A model generated the notes under the pieces. That model saw nothing but the letters and a program-made list of their open reading frames with translations, had not been told where the DNA came from and ran no database searches. 20,000 nucleotides of DNA from Penaeus vannamei (Eukaryota; Arthropoda; Malacostraca; Decapoda; Penaeidae), in assembly GCF_042767895.1 (NCBI RefSeq), contig NC_091555.1:14619975-14639974 (forward strand), written 5' to 3'. This document shows, piece after piece, positions 18,761-20,000 of this stretch (its first letter is position 1; the number at the start of each line of letters is the position of its first letter). The translations under genes were made by a program, and so were the position numbers.

Positions 18761-18960
18761 TACGATAATAAAGAAAAAAAAGAAGAGAGAGAGAAAAAAA
18801 ACCGGAAAATCAGATATATAAAGGTAATAAAATAATGATAATAATAATAAACGGAATAAATGCAATGGAAATCAGGACACGATAATGTAAATATAGAAAA
18901 AAAAATCATGGCAACCCAAAGCCAAAAAGTTGATTTAGCAAGAAAAATCGTAATTAAGTC
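18761..18960. other. A-rich low-complexity sequence
   Basis: Poly-A patches and AATAATGATAATAATAATAA. Nothing recognised. Confidence 0.45.
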
Positions 18961-19355
18961 ACGCCTATTACCCATACCCTTTCGTTATTTCCTAACTTCC
19001 TTTCGTATCTTTGTCGTCTACTTTTTTTTTACTGAATGAAATATTATCAAGAGCTTTAATCACGGTTTGAATTAATGATATATCTGCCATTGATGCCTAT
19101 ATCATTTCGAATCAATACACCCCATTAAAATCATACGTGAATGAAATGTATCCATGTGTATATATAATTAAGAACCAAGCCTATAGAAAAAAGGGAAACA
19201 GATTATTAATGAAAATACGCACCCGCGCTTATACAACCCGTAAATATTCAATATCCGTGTCACATAATCGAATGGAAGGTATCGACGTAGCCGGTGGTCG
19301 TTATAGGCGGGCCCCTTATGCGCTTGTATCTAGTTACTGTACACCAGATGAGTTC
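18961..19355. other. Long unique island
   Basis: About 390 bp of complex sequence, free of repeats, with several homeodomain-like AT cores (TTGAATTAATGATATAT near 19066, ATTATTAATGAAAAT near 19203). The 73-codon plus-strand frame at 19137-19358 has no recognisable protein. Candidate conserved non-coding DNA. Confidence 0.4.
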
Positions 19356-19620
19356 TAAGGGGGAGGGGGAGGGGGAGGAGGGTGGAGAGGGTCGAGAGGC
19401 AGAGTGGGCCAGCGGGGGGCAGGACGGTGGTCGCGGAGACGTCTTGGACCGCGAGTATTTTTTTTTATTATTATTTTTTTTAATGGAGTCCAAATCTGGA
19501 GGAGGATTCTCTGTCTTCTTATCATCGTGTCTTCCTTCCTATTTCCCTTCTTTCCCTATCCTTCCCGCCCGTCCGCCCATCCGCCGCCGCCGCCGCCGCC
19601 CGCCACAGCCCGCTCTGGCC
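19356..19620. repeat. G-rich patch, T-rich patch and (CCG)n
   Basis: (GGGGGA)n at 19360-19378, GGGGG patch near 19413, a T/ATT run (19458-19481), then pyrimidine-rich sequence and (CCG)n at 19581-19599. Confidence 0.75.
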
Positions 19621-19868
19621 CTTTGCCTCCGTAAAATGCGGGATTATGGTCTGAATGGCCCGCCTGAATGAGGGGCAAAATTAAATATGAATTAAAACGG
19701 AGAGTTGGTCCTGTTTTCAATAGCACTTTCCGCCAGGCTAAAATGGACTCAAAATGGATCGGAGGGGAGGCGTGGGTCGGCCTATTGTCTGCCGTAATAT
19801 AATCCGGAGTGAAGCGCCCGCCCGCCCGACATGAGGCGTCGTCGGCGCTGGACCAACAGGTGACCGAT
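19621..19868. other. Unique GC-balanced island
   Basis: About 250 bp of complex sequence including ATAGCACTTTCCGCC and two AAAATGGA words (19740, 19751). No gene recognised. Confidence 0.4.
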
Positions 19869-19898
19869 CCGCCGCCCGCCCGCCCGCCCGCCCGCCCG
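19869..19898. repeat. (GCCC)n tetranucleotide array
   Basis: About seven CCGC/GCCC units; a related GCCCGCCCGCCC patch lies at 19817-19828. Confidence 0.92.
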
Positions 19899-20000
19899 GG
19901 ACTCGAAGCGGGATCCGAAACCTCTTGGACGAAGCGCCAGGGAGAGTCAATTTGTATTTGCCTACTTTGTTTTTTTTTCTATTTCCTAATTTATCCCACT
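19899..20000. other. Unique sequence at right end
   Basis: Mixed sequence ending in a T-rich stretch; nothing recognised. Confidence 0.35.

Overview
The window looks like nuclear DNA from a crustacean, most likely a penaeid-type decapod shrimp. The reason is the very high load of simple repeats: AG, AC and AT dinucleotide runs up to about 186 bp, plus kilobases of impure polypurine/polypyrimidine tracts. Spliceosomal introns and the absence of any compact gene layout rule out a bacterial or phage source. The organism call is an inference from repeat character; no species marker is present.

The only coding segment I can support is one 69-nt internal exon on the minus strand (4870-4938). It has a textbook acceptor (pyrimidine tract then CAG) and a perfect GTGAGT donor. 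It encodes the highly conserved stretch of the COE (collier/knot, Olf-1/EBF) transcription factor DNA-binding domain that carries the C-terminal half of the zinc knuckle. The rest of the window is therefore most simply read as two introns of this gene: at least 15 kb upstream of the exon (4939-20000) and at least 4.8 kb downstream (1-4869). I looked for the neighbouring COE exons on the minus strand and did not find them here.

Layout: 1-2900 alternates unique islands with AC/AT, AG, C-rich and AAT/ATC arrays. 2885-3335 is a G-rich minisatellite. 3340-5640 is the longest mostly unique stretch and contains the exon. 5690-8580 mixes purine/pyrimidine blocks, AG runs, a 95-bp GT run, a 16-bp-arm hairpin and a 20-bp minisatellite. 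8780-9240 holds a G/GC-box cluster followed by a degenerate tandem repeat alternating nuclear-receptor half-sites with GATA-like sites. 9380-16320 is dominated by long Y and R blocks, often paired with opposite polarity around 90-175 bp unique cores. 16500-20000 holds more unique islands, a 10-bp AG-type array, a 27-bp GGA array and (GCCC)n.

Long open frames in the repeats encode only Arg-Glu, Ser-Leu, Pro-Ser, His-Asn or Gly-Arg tracts and are not genes. Unique islands between repeats are the natural places for intronic enhancers of a developmental regulator. The binding motifs I name in them are sequence matches, not demonstrated sites. I found no RNA gene, CRISPR array, or recognisable transposon.
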